The position numbers and the translations under genes are program-made. A stretch of 64,000 bases of DNA, taken from assembly GCF_007830125.1 (NCBI RefSeq), contig NZ_VLLG01000005.1, positions 744,001 to 808,000 of the forward strand. The letters are read 5' to 3'. Within the stretch, counting starts at the first letter, position 1, and the number at the start of each line of letters is the position of its first letter. Below the pieces are notes generated by a model, which had not been told where the DNA came from, did no database searches, and saw only the letters and a program-made list of their open reading frames with translations. Origin of the DNA: Chitinophaga japonensis. GTDB taxonomy: Bacteria > Bacteroidota > Bacteroidia > Chitinophagales > Chitinophagaceae. This document shows positions 27,146 to 35,655 of the stretch, one piece after another.

Positions 27146-30115
27146 TTAGAAATCAAGGTTCAGGCCCAGGGAATACACGCGCGGGCGGGGATAGAACTTG
27201 TTGTCTATACCATCGCCAATACCCAGCTCAGGGTCCAGGCCGCTGTAGCCGGTGATCACAAAGGCATTCTGCACAGTAGCGGATACACGCAGGCTTGCTT
27301 TATCCTTTAAGATGTTTTTGAAGCTGTACCCCAGGGTAAAATTGTCCATTCGCAGGAAAGAAGCATTCTCTACATAGTAGTCGGAGAAATACTGGTTCAC
27401 CGCGAAATTGGTTTCCAGCACGCTGGGGGATACATTGGCCAGGTAATTCGGGTAAGAAAAATTGCGGTAGGCGCCGTTGTTGGAGCTGGCATTGTTATAT
27501 ACGTAGTTGCCGATGCTGCCGCGCAGGGAGAAGCCTGCATTCCAGTTCTTGTAGGAGAACTGCGAATTGAAGCCCAGCAGGAATTTCGGATTGGGCGATT
27601 TATAACGGTAACGGTCATCCGGGGTGATCTGCCCGTCCTTGTTCAGGTCCTCGTATTCTCCTTCCACCGGTTTGCCGTCCTTGTACACCTGCTTGTACAC
27701 GAAATAAGAGAAGGGCGCATAACCCACGGAATGTATCTGTATGGTATTGCCCGTACCGCCTGCAATGGTGCCTACGGGGATGCCCTGCGCATTCGGGTCT
27801 TTTACCTTGGTAAGGTTGGTGATCTCCACGGTATTATAAGTAAAGTTTAAACCCGCGTCCCAGTTGAAATTCCGGGTGCTCACCGGGGTGGCGTTCAGCG
27901 TCAACTCCAGGCCTTTTGTTTCAATGTTACCTACGTTGGTCAGCAACTGGTTGGTGAGGTTGGAGCCGGCTGCTACCGGTATCACGCTCAGCAGGTCTTT
28001 GGTTTTCTTCACGTAGTAATCAATGCTGCCGGATACCCGGTTGTTCAGGAAGCCAAAGTCCAGGCCTGCGTTATAGGTTTCCGTTTCTTCCCATTTGATG
28101 TTGGCGTCATATCCTTCCGGGCGCAGCGTCAGGTAATAGCTGCTGCCAAACTGGTACTGCGCGGTAGGATCGCCGATGGTGTAGCGGGGCAGGTAAGGGT
28201 AGTCCGTCAACAGGCCGCCGAAGTCCTGCTGCCCGGTTACGCCGTAGCCTACACGCAGCTTCAGGTCAGACAGTACTTTTGCATTTTTCAGGAAAGATTC
28301 CTGGTTGATGCGCCAGGCCAGGGCTACGGAAGGGAAAGTGCTCCAGTGCTCCCGGAAACGGGAGGAGCCGTCGCGGCGCACCGTTGCTGTCAGCAGGTAG
28401 CGGTCCAGCAAAGTGTAGTTCACCCTGCCGAAGAAAGACACCAGCGTGTTCTGCGTTTTGAAAGGCACACCGGCGGCGCTGATAGTGTCGCCCTTCGCAT
28501 TCAGGTCCGGGTAGGCCGGCTCCGTACGGATGAAATCCTGGTAAGAATAACCGCCGGTAACATCGATGCGGCTGTGGATACCTTTCAGGTCCTTTGCATA
28601 GTTCAGGTAAAAGTCCAGCAGCTTGTTATTCTTGGTCTGTGAATAAGACTTATCGATGCCCCCGCGGTTATAGGCGTTACCAGCATAGGCGGGCACCAGG
28701 GTGCGGCCTTCACTTTCGGATACATCGTATCCCAGGTTCAGATTGGCCCTCAGCTCGGGCAGGAAGTGAAACTTGTAATCGAATTGTATGTTGCCCAGGC
28801 TCCGTTTCACCTCTCCTTTATCGTTCTTCAGCTCCAGCATGCTCAGGGGGTTGCGGGTAGCCAGGGTATAAGGAGCGCCGGTAGCGCTGGTAGGATCTAT
28901 CCATTCAAAATAATTCCCGAACTGGTTGTTGACATGCACGGGCTGGGTGGGATCAAACGCCACGGCGGCATTGATGGCCTCCAGGTCTGCAAAGCGGCTG
29001 TTGGTGATCGCGCCCCTGACGTTCACGTCTATTTTCAGGTGGTCGTTCAGCAGGCGGGGGCTCAGGCTTAAGCCGGCGGAGGTGCGCCGCATGCTGGAAG
29101 TTTTCACGATACCGTCCTGGTTCATATAACCCAGCGACAGGCGGAAAGGCAGAGATCTGATAGCGCCGCTGATGCTCAGGTTATTATCCGTGCTGTAAGC
29201 AGTGCGGTAGATCTCGTCCTGCCAGTTGGTATTGGCATTGCCCAGCAGTTGTTTTTGCTCATCGGAGCCTGTTTCGTTCACCAACTGGCGGAACTCGCCG
29301 GCAGACAGCACCGGTACAATGCCTTCCTTCTGCGAGAGGGAATGCAGGGTGCTGAAATTGATACGCAGCTTGTCGCCGGCTTTCCCTTTTTTAGTGGTGA
29401 TGATGATCACGCCGTTGGAAGCGCGGGAACCGTAGATAGCGGTAGCGGATGCATCTTTCAGGATGTTGAATGATTCAATATCATTCGGGTTGATGAAGCT
29501 CAGGGGATTGGAAGAGCCTTTTACCTCGGCATTGTCCAGCGGCACCCCGTCTATCACGATCAGCGGATCGTTGCTGGCGTTCAGGGAAGAACCGCCACGG
29601 ATGCGGATCTTACTGGCCGACCCGGGCGCGCCGCCGTTTGCCACGATCTGCACGCCGGCCACCTTGCCGGTGATCAATTGTTCCGGCGTAGCAACTACAC
29701 CCTTATTAAAATCCTTGGAGGAAACAGCGGTGATGGAGCCGGTCAGGTCGCTTTTCTTTTGCGTACCGTACCCCACTACCACTACTTCATTCAAACCATG
29801 TGTATCGGCCGTGAGCTGGAAGTCCTGCTGCAGCTCGCCGTTGACGGTCACTTCCCTTTCTATGGGCTGGTAACCGATCATCCGGATCACAATGGCGGCG
29901 GCGCCATTGCTGACCGGTTGCAGCTTAAAGCTGCCGTCAGGACCGGCAATGGCGTGCTGGTTGGTTCCTTTAATGAACACCGTAGCGCCGGGCAGCGGCT
30001 GTCCTGTTTCATCCATGATCTTTCCGCTGATACTTCCTGTTTGTGCATAGGTGACAAGGGAGCACGCCATGAAGCATAACAGCCATACAAACCTGATAAG
30101 GCGTAGTTTTTGCAT
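27146..30115 (-). CDS. SusC/RagA TonB-dependent outer-membrane transporter (maltodextrin locus)
   Basis: 989 residues. Signal peptide to about 24, then a carboxypeptidase-D-like plug-preceding domain (GSISGKIMDETGQPLPGATV). A TonB-box-like VVVGYGTQKK leads into the plug with PLIVIDGVPL and ATAIYGSRASNGVIIITTKK. The rest is the 22-strand barrel ending in YSLGLNLDF. It imports maltodextrins with its SusD partner using TonB energy. A LacI-type operator lies 45-60 bp upstream, and the LacI gene is directly next. Confidence 0.96.
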   Translation of the reverse strand: MQKLRLIRFVWLLCFMACSLVTYAQTGSISGKIMDETGQPLPGATVFIKGTNQHAIAGPDGSFKLQPVSNGAAAIVIRMIGYQPIEREVTVNGELQQDFQLTADTHGLNEVVVVGYGTQKKSDLTGSITAVSSKDFNKGVVATPEQLITGKVAGVQIVANGGAPGSASKIRIRGGSSLNASNDPLIVIDGVPLDNAEVKGSSNPLSFINPNDIESFNILKDASATAIYGSRASNGVIIITTKKGKAGDKLRINFSTLHSLSQKEGIVPVLSAGEFRQLVNETGSDEQKQLLGNANTNWQDEIYRTAYSTDNNLSISGAIRSLPFRLSLGYMNQDGIVKTSSMRRTSAGLSLSPRLLNDHLKIDVNVRGAITNSRFADLEAINAAVAFDPTQPVHVNNQFGNYFEWIDPTSATGAPYTLATRNPLSMLELKNDKGEVKRSLGNIQFDYKFHFLPELRANLNLGYDVSESEGRTLVPAYAGNAYNRGGIDKSYSQTKNNKLLDFYLNYAKDLKGIHSRIDVTGGYSYQDFIRTEPAYPDLNAKGDTISAAGVPFKTQNTLVSFFGRVNYTLLDRYLLTATVRRDGSSRFREHWSTFPSVALAWRINQESFLKNAKVLSDLKLRVGYGVTGQQDFGGLLTDYPYLPRYTIGDPTAQYQFGSSYYLTLRPEGYDANIKWEETETYNAGLDFGFLNNRVSGSIDYYVKKTKDLLSVIPVAAGSNLTNQLLTNVGNIETKGLELTLNATPVSTRNFNWDAGLNFTYNTVEITNLTKVKDPNAQGIPVGTIAGGTGNTIQIHSVGYAPFSYFVYKQVYKDGKPVEGEYEDLNKDGQITPDDRYRYKSPNPKFLLGFNSQFSYKNWNAGFSLRGSIGNYVYNNASSNNGAYRNFSYPNYLANVSPSVLETNFAVNQYFSDYYVENASFLRMDNFTLGYSFKNILKDKASLRVSATVQNAFVITGYSGLDPELGIGDGIDNKFYPRPRVYSLGLNLDF

Positions 30116-30146
30116 CTGTGAAATTTTTGTTCAGTTAGTTAACTAC

Positions 30147-30172
30147 CGGGAACGATACCGGGAACGTTCCCG
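30147..30172. promoter_or_regulatory. LacI-type operator before susC (maltodextrin locus)
   Basis: CGGGAACGTTCCCG (30159-30172) is a perfect 14-bp palindrome with the central CG expected of LacI-family operators. A direct half copy CGGGAACG starts at 30147. It lies 32-57 bp before the susC ATG and just downstream of the neighbouring LacI gene, which is its likely partner. The rest of the 177-bp gap is AT-rich with no further call. Confidence 0.72.
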
Positions 30173-30292
30173 AAACGTGGTAAAAAAATATTACATAACG
30201 TTGCCGCTAAAGTAAGGAAATTTTGAAACTGACAAAAAAAAGTTTGTGGAACGCCTGCGGGATCGCACTGACGCGCAACCTGAACTACGGAG

Positions 30293-31297
30293 CTAAGCGC
30301 TGGTGGACTTCCGCGGAATGATCTTTGACTTCAGCACCACCTGGTCATGCACGGGAGCGGATGTTTCCAGTGACCGGAAGAGCAGTTGCGCTGCTTTAAT
30401 GCCCATTTCCAGGGCGGGCTGCGTGATGGTGGTGAGCGAAGGATTGAGCAGGGGCGCTATCTCCAGGCTGGAGAAGCTGATGATCTTGACCTTGCGGGGA
30501 ATGGCAATGCCCAGGTCATGGCACACATAGTAGCTGGCAATGGCCAGGCGCTCCACGGCAGCAAAAAGTCCGTCGGGTTTCAGTGTTTTCATGACTTTGG
30601 AAAGAATGTTGTAGTTCTTCCGGTGATCATTGCTGCAGTCGATGATCAGGTCCTCGTTAAACGGGATATGTTCCGCTTTGAGGGCATCTATGTACCCCTG
30701 CACGCGCATCTTACCGATAGAAAGGCTTTTGTTGATCACCAGGAAAGCGATCCTGCGGCAGCCGGCGGCTATCAAATGCCGCGTGGCGTTAAAACTGCTG
30801 TCATAATCGTTGGTGGTCACCTTGGCTACATCTATATCATCATACACGCGGTCAAAGAACACCAGGGGCATGTGCTTTTTCTTCAGCTTGTTCAGGTAAT
30901 TATGATCCTTGGATTCGCCGGAGGCGGACATAATAATGCCATCCACCCGGCCGTTGGACATGTTATCTATAAAGGACACTTCCTTCTGGTATTCATCATC
31001 GGTAACGTAGATGAGGGTATGGTAGCCTTTTTCCCGGGCTACCTGCTCAATGCCGCGAATGGCCTGGGAAAAGAAATTGTTGGCCAGCTCCGGCACCACG
31101 ATGGCAATGGTCTTGCTTTTACGCTCCCGCAGGCTGCTGGCGTAGAGGTTCGGCTGGTAGTTCAGCTCCCGGGCGCGGGCCAGGATGCGTTCTTTTGTTT
31201 TGGCGTTAATATCACTATTGCCCCGGAAAGCGCGGGACACCGTGGAGGTTGACAGGTTCAGGTCTTTTGCCAACTGCTTTATATCGATCTTATCCAT
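30293..31297 (-). CDS. LacI-family transcriptional regulator (maltodextrin locus)
   Basis: 334 residues. The N-terminal helix-turn-helix and hinge read IKQLAKDLNLSTSTVSRAFR, then RARELNYQPN. The periplasmic-binding-like sensor domain follows (IAIVVPELANNFFSQAIRGI; VDGIIMSASGE; PLVFFDRVYDD). It probably binds the CGGGAACGTTCCCG site before susC and releases it when a maltose-type ligand is present. It lies upstream of and in the same direction as the locus, so readthrough is possible. Activator and repressor roles cannot be told apart here. Confidence 0.93.
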   Translation of the reverse strand: MDKIDIKQLAKDLNLSTSTVSRAFRGNSDINAKTKERILARARELNYQPNLYASSLRERKSKTIAIVVPELANNFFSQAIRGIEQVAREKGYHTLIYVTDDEYQKEVSFIDNMSNGRVDGIIMSASGESKDHNYLNKLKKKHMPLVFFDRVYDDIDVAKVTTNDYDSSFNATRHLIAAGCRRIAFLVINKSLSIGKMRVQGYIDALKAEHIPFNEDLIIDCSNDHRKNYNILSKVMKTLKPDGLFAAVERLAIASYYVCHDLGIAIPRKVKIISFSSLEIAPLLNPSLTTITQPALEMGIKAAQLLFRSLETSAPVHDQVVLKSKIIPRKSTSA

Positions 31298-31345
31298 CAG
31301 GCACTAAAATACAATATATTTACATCTGCGAACGATGCGATTGAT

Positions 31346-31353
31346 TATCTTTG
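31346..31353 (+). promoter_or_regulatory. Bacteroidota -7 element before the EamA leader
   Basis: TATCTTTG matches TAnnTTTG exactly on the plus strand. Transcription would begin about 31360, giving a leader of roughly 270 nt ahead of the exporter gene. No convincing -33 TTG is visible at the normal distance. Confidence 0.5.
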
Positions 31354-31372
31354 CGCTGTATAATATTCCATC

Positions 31373-31465
31373 ATGCACTTACCCGGAACATATCTTAACA
31401 TGGTGACCGCCCTGCGGCCTACCGGCAGCTTTGCCACTCCTCCCCCACCTCCCGCTACGAGGTAA
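31373..31465 (+). CDS. Possible proline-rich leader peptide with attenuator-like RNA
   Basis: A 30-codon ORF begins 20 bp after the -7 element and ends ATPPPPPATR, rich in Thr, Pro and Ala. Five consecutive Pro codons could stall ribosomes. Two mutually exclusive stems overlap its end: ACCTC/GAGGT (31447-31451 with 31459-31463) and CCGCTA/TAGCGG (31452-31457 with 31483-31488). Downstream lie GCAGG-CTTGT-CCTGC (31504-31518) and a T8 run (31582-31589). Together this resembles a leader-peptide attenuator controlling the exporter. No homologue is known to me; coding status is unproven. The 331-bp gap between the LacI and EamA genes (31298-31628) contains this leader and no other gene I can support. 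Confidence 0.4.
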   Translation: MHLPGTYLNMVTALRPTGSFATPPPPPATR

Positions 31466-31628
31466 ACCGGCTGACAGTTGATTAGCGGCAGCGGACGGCC
31501 CACGCAGGCTTGTCCTGCTAATGTATTGCCTCCCTTTTCCATTTTCATCATCACACACTTACATCACCCGGTGTGCGCAAGTTTTTTTTACAACCTGGCG
31601 CCTGCACCGGACAAACGCTTTACGCTAC

Positions 31629-32492
31629 ATGACGAGATATGTTTTAATGGTCTTTGCCGGGGCCTGTTGCTTCGGCATACTCTCCACTTTTGTAAAGGTA
31701 GCTTACCAGGAGGGGTATGCTACCGCTGATATTTCCGGCTCCCAGGCCTGCCTGGGCATGCTGGTGCTCTGGGCATTATACCTGCTGAAAAAGCCTGCGA
31801 CACCTGCGGCACAAACTACTACCGCCTGGTGGAAAGTAGCGCTGGCCGGCACTTCCATCGGGCTTTGCGTGCATTTATACTACTTATCGGTACAATGGAT
31901 ACCCGCTTCCGTGGCGATCATTTTCCTGATGCAATTCACCTGGATCGGGATGCTGCTGGAGTGGTGCATTTTCGGGAAACGGCCCTCCCGCCTGCAGGGC
32001 TGCTCCATCCTGCTGATCATGGCTGGCACCGTGATGGCCAGCGGTCTGTGCGCGCAGCGAAATATCATACTGCCCTTAAAGGGCATCTTGCTGGCCGCAG
32101 CCTCCGCCGTGATATACGGCATTTATGTAGTAGCCAGCGGACGTATTGGCAATGACCTGCCTGCCCTGAAAAAAAGCGCGCTGATCATGAGCGGCTCTAC
32201 GGCGGCCATTTTCCTGGTAGCGATGCCGGGATTCCTGTTCCATCCAGAGGTGCTGGTGAGCGGGCTTGCCAAATGGACGGTATTCCTGGCCCTGTTCGGC
32301 ACCATTATTCCACCATTGCTGTTCTCCGCCGGCATCCCCCGCACCGGCGTAGTGCTGGGCGCCATCCTCATGACGGCAGAGTTGCCGGTAGCGGTGATCA
32401 CGGCAAGGCTGGTGCTGGGAGAAGCCATTTCATTATTGCAGTGGGCAGGCGTAGCGGTGATGCTGCTGGGAATAACAGGAGGCAGGAAATAG
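31629..32492 (+). CDS. EamA/DMT-family exporter
   Basis: 287 residues from the ATG at 31629, chosen because MTRYVLMVFAGACCFGILS begins the first membrane helix; an upstream start would add a non-hydrophobic stretch. Ten hydrophobic segments form two EamA repeats, the second ending ISLLQWAGVAVMLLGITGG. Family members export amino acids and other metabolites across the inner membrane. The substrate is unknown. It is preceded by a long leader with a Thr/Pro-rich mini-ORF and followed by a strong inverted repeat shared with uxaC. Confidence 0.85.
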   Translation: MTRYVLMVFAGACCFGILSTFVKVAYQEGYATADISGSQACLGMLVLWALYLLKKPATPAAQTTTAWWKVALAGTSIGLCVHLYYLSVQWIPASVAIIFLMQFTWIGMLLEWCIFGKRPSRLQGCSILLIMAGTVMASGLCAQRNIILPLKGILLAAASAVIYGIYVVASGRIGNDLPALKKSALIMSGSTAAIFLVAMPGFLFHPEVLVSGLAKWTVFLALFGTIIPPLLFSAGIPRTGVVLGAILMTAELPVAVITARLVLGEAISLLQWAGVAVMLLGITGGRK

Positions 32493-32508
32493 GAAGAATA
32501 TGAAGAAA

Positions 32509-32587
32509 GAAGTAGGAGGTATGAGGTAGTACATAACATAACTCTTAACTTCCTACTACCTGTTTCGTACCTCATACCTCCTACTTC
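32509..32587. repeat. 20-bp perfect inverted repeat at a convergent junction
   Basis: Arms GAAGTAGGAGGTATGAGGTA (32509-32528) and its exact complement (32568-32587) enclose a 39-bp loop. The right arm reaches 7 bp into the end of uxaC, including its stop codon. Purine-rich degenerate repeats (GAAGAATATGAAG) extend the left arm. It probably serves as a bidirectional terminator for the EamA and uxaC transcripts. Confidence 0.8.
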
Positions 32588-34020
32588 ATACTTCCCACGT
32601 CCGCCGGCTGTTCGAGGAACTGCCAGTTAAAGTACTGCTGTGCGTTAAAGTAACAGATATCCTGGATAACCTTCCCTACCCAGGCGATATCGCCGGGCAG
32701 TTCGCCCTGCTCTATTTCCTGGCCGAACAGGTCGCAGACGATGCGGCGGAAATATTCATGCCTCGGGTAGGACAGGAAGCTGCGGGAATCCGTGAGCATG
32801 CCTACAAAGCGGCTCAGGAGGCTCATATTGGACAATGCGTTCAATTGCCTGATCATGCCATCCTTCTGATCCAGGAACCACCAGGCGGAGCCAAACTGCA
32901 CCTTGCCGGCCACGGAGCCGTCGTTGAAGTTACCGATCATGGTGGCCAGCAATTCATTATCTGCCGGGTTCAGGTTATACAGGATGGTCCTGGCCAGCTT
33001 ATCCTGGCTGTCCAGCCGGTCCAGGAATTTTGCCAGCGCCGCGGCCTGCGGAAAATCACCGATGGAGTCCCAGCCGGTATCGGGGCCCAGCAGGCGCATC
33101 ATGCGGGAGTTATTGTTACGCAGCGCGCCCAGGTGGTATTGCTGCACCCATCCTTTTTCCCAGTCCCATTCCGCCAGTTGCAGCAGCATGGCGGATTTGA
33201 ACTTTCTTTCCTCTACGGGGGACAGCCGTGCGCCGCCTCTCACTTTTTTGAAGATGGCCGCCACTTCCGCTTCAGTAAACTCCTCCGCATATATTTCCTC
33301 TATGCCGTGGTCGGACACGGAGCAGCCCATGGTCGCAAAGAAATCGTGCCGGCTTTTCAGGGCCTGCAGCAAGTCCTGGTAGCTGCTGATGCTTGTGTCT
33401 GCCGCGGCTTCCAGCCTGGACAGGTACTGGTTGTACTTTACGGGATCGCTTACATTCATGGCGTAATCCGGCCGGAAAGCAGGCAGAATGGGTATTTCAA
33501 AACCTTCTTCCTTCAACTGCCGGTGATACTCCAGGGTATCCACGGGATCATCTGTGGTACATACCAGCGCCACCTTCATTTTGCGCAGCAGGTTGCGCAC
33601 GGAAAAATCCGGCGTCTGCAGCTTCTCCGTACCAGCAGCATATACGGCAGCGGCGGAGGCAGGGTTCAGTATGTCATATACGTCAAAGTAGCGTTGCAAC
33701 TCCAGGTGCGTCCAGTGGTACAGTGGATTGCGCAGCGTATAGGGCACGGTGGCGGCCCATTTTTCAAACTTTTCCCAATCGGATTTATTACCGGTGCAGT
33801 AGCTCTCGGGCACGCCGTTGGTGCGCATGGCCCTCCACTTATAATGATCTCCGTACAGCCATGCCTGTGTCAGATTCTCAAACTGTATATCGGCCGCTAT
33901 CTGTGCCGGCGGTAAGTGACAATGATAGTCGATTACCGGCATTTCTTTAGCGAACTCGTGATACAAACGTTGAGCGGTAGCTGTATTCAGCAGGAAGTGC
34001 TCGTTGAGGAATCTCTTCAT
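32581..34020 (-). CDS. uxaC: Uronate isomerase
   Basis: 479 residues, standard length. It belongs to the amidohydrolase-like uronate isomerase family: PVIDYHCHLPPAQIA near the N-terminus holds the metal-site HxH, with WTHLELQRYF and LVCTTDDPVDTL following. It isomerises D-galacturonate to tagaturonate (and glucuronate to fructuronate) in the cytoplasm. Together with the UxaB gene 26 bp upstream it handles uronates released by the pectin enzymes of the same locus. It is the last gene of the locus; altronate dehydratase (UxaA) is not in the window. Confidence 0.94.
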   Translation of the reverse strand: MKRFLNEHFLLNTATAQRLYHEFAKEMPVIDYHCHLPPAQIAADIQFENLTQAWLYGDHYKWRAMRTNGVPESYCTGNKSDWEKFEKWAATVPYTLRNPLYHWTHLELQRYFDVYDILNPASAAAVYAAGTEKLQTPDFSVRNLLRKMKVALVCTTDDPVDTLEYHRQLKEEGFEIPILPAFRPDYAMNVSDPVKYNQYLSRLEAAADTSISSYQDLLQALKSRHDFFATMGCSVSDHGIEEIYAEEFTEAEVAAIFKKVRGGARLSPVEERKFKSAMLLQLAEWDWEKGWVQQYHLGALRNNNSRMMRLLGPDTGWDSIGDFPQAAALAKFLDRLDSQDKLARTILYNLNPADNELLATMIGNFNDGSVAGKVQFGSAWWFLDQKDGMIRQLNALSNMSLLSRFVGMLTDSRSFLSYPRHEYFRRIVCDLFGQEIEQGELPGDIAWVGKVIQDICYFNAQQYFNWQFLEQPADVGSMK

Positions 34021-34046
34021 AAATATTAACGATTACATTTTACTTG

Positions 34047-35549
34047 CTATACACTCTTCCTGACAGGGTCAGGATCTTTTATTACTCTTTTGGCGCCGTC
34101 GTGCAGCAATGCGGAGAGCGCGCCGGTCACGGCCCGGGCAAAGCCTTTAAGGGCGGTGAGGTCCGTTCCCCACAGCGCGGTATTACCCAGCACCTCCTTT
34201 ACCAGCACAGCCGGCTCCAGGCGTTTCCACTGCTCGTGGTACCAGGCGGCATGGTCGTCCTGTATCGTATACTCTTTACCGTTAGCTATGCCTTTGTATT
34301 GTCCGTCTGCCGTGCGCTCACTGCGCATGAACAGCAGGTAGGCGGCAAAGCCCTGCGCCATCCATACCGGCGGCTCCTGGGAGCGCTGGTAGTGGCGCAA
34401 CAGTACCGGCACATTCCGCATCTTCATTTTGGAGGTATACTGCATGGTAATGCTTAACCACTGGTGCGCGATGTGCGGGTTACGGAAACGGTCCAGCACG
34501 GCCTGCGCAAATTGCGTGGCGGCGGTTTCCGTAATGTAAATATCCGTGATGGCGGGCACCATTTCCTGCAGCATTAACCCCGCGATCCAGGCTGCCATGT
34601 CCTCATCTTCCATGGCGGCGCGCACGGTATCAAAACCAGCCAGGCAGGCGAGGCCGCAGCTTAAGGTATGCGTACCGTTCAGCAGGCGCAGTTTCAGCTC
34701 ACGGAACACGTTGATATCCGGCGCTATCACCACGCCGCTATCTGCTTCGGCGAAGCCCAGGCGCTGCCGCACGGTTTCATCGGCCGTTTCTATGGCCCAC
34801 AGGCGGTAGGCCTCGGCCATGATCATGAGCCGGTCCTCATAGCCCAGCAGTTGCTCCATGGCCTGCTGCTCCTGTGGCGGCAATGCGCCCGGCACAATGC
34901 GGTCCACCAGTGAATTACAGAAATGGCAGGCGCTTAGCAGCCAGTTCTTAAACGCTTCCTGCAGCCCGTTCCGCGAGGCCAGCTCCAGCACGATGTCCTT
35001 CAGCTTCTTTCCATTATCGGGTATCAGCTCCGTAGGAATGATGATCATGCCTTTGTCTGCGCTGCCATTGAAATGCTGGTAGCGCCGGTATAAAAATGCC
35101 AGCAGCTTGCCCGGAAAAGAGGCCGGCGGCGCGGCGTTTATATCATCGTCCGTAAGGCTGATGCCCACTTCCGTGGTATTGGAGATCACGATCTCCAGGG
35201 CTTCGTTTTCGGCGCATTGCAATATGGCCGGCCATTCCGCCGAAGCGCTCAATACACGGCTGATAGCGGCGTTCAGGATATGCTCCTCCACCTTCCGGCC
35301 CTGCTCAATGCCACGGATGCAGAGCGTATACAGGCCATCCTGTTCCGCGAAAGCATCGGTGGCGCCTTTGCCGGTGGACTTTACCACCACCACCCTGCCG
35401 TTGAAAAGCCCGGCCTTGTTGGCTTTGTCTATGAAGTAGTCCGGCAGGCCGCGCAGCAGTACGCCGGTGCCGAACTGCAGCACCTTTTCCGGCAACCGGA
35501 GCTGGATATTCCCGTTCAGTGTTGGAAGTAACTTACTGGATAGTTGCAT
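34047..35549 (-). CDS. uxaB: Tagaturonate reductase (altronate oxidoreductase)
   Basis: 500 residues of the long-chain mannitol dehydrogenase family. VLQFGTGVLLRGLPDYFID is the N-terminal nucleotide-binding segment, followed by VVVVKSTGKG. The catalytic region has the Lys and Asn-His type motifs of the family around IPTELIPDNGKKLKDIVLEL and CHFCNSLVDRIVPG. It reduces tagaturonate to altronate with NADH, the step after UxaC. The 89-bp junction before it is filled by an AT-rich hairpin repeat. Confidence 0.92.
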   Translation of the reverse strand: MQLSSKLLPTLNGNIQLRLPEKVLQFGTGVLLRGLPDYFIDKANKAGLFNGRVVVVKSTGKGATDAFAEQDGLYTLCIRGIEQGRKVEEHILNAAISRVLSASAEWPAILQCAENEALEIVISNTTEVGISLTDDDINAAPPASFPGKLLAFLYRRYQHFNGSADKGMIIIPTELIPDNGKKLKDIVLELASRNGLQEAFKNWLLSACHFCNSLVDRIVPGALPPQEQQAMEQLLGYEDRLMIMAEAYRLWAIETADETVRQRLGFAEADSGVVIAPDINVFRELKLRLLNGTHTLSCGLACLAGFDTVRAAMEDEDMAAWIAGLMLQEMVPAITDIYITETAATQFAQAVLDRFRNPHIAHQWLSITMQYTSKMKMRNVPVLLRHYQRSQEPPVWMAQGFAAYLLFMRSERTADGQYKGIANGKEYTIQDDHAAWYHEQWKRLEPAVLVKEVLGNTALWGTDLTALKGFARAVTGALSALLHDGAKRVIKDPDPVRKSV

Positions 35550-35551
35550 TG

Positions 35552-35655
35552 TAATTAATAATTAAGAATTAATAATTAATAATAAAGGCGACTGGTGTTA
35601 CGATAGACATTTGTGTTACGTGCATTATTAATTATTAATTATTCATTATTAATTT
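35552..35655. repeat. AT-rich intergenic hairpin element, copy 2
   Basis: 17-bp perfect arms, AATTAATAATTAATAAT (35567-35583) and its complement (35624-35640), lie within longer imperfect arms spanning 35552-35655. The loop contains GGTGTTACGAT (35594-35604), identical to the loop core of the element at 20437-20543. The right arm encodes the last residues (KINNE) of the GH105 protein. Confidence 0.8.

Noticed and set aside
30116..30292. A TAnnTTTG promoter for the maltodextrin susC
   Set aside because: Near matches exist in the AT-rich stretch, but none fits the consensus exactly on the minus strand, so only the operator was annotated.
31582..31589. T8 run as a classical intrinsic terminator
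   Set aside because: No stable GC-rich stem lies directly before it; only weak 3-4 bp pairings are possible. It is kept only as part of the attenuator hypothesis.
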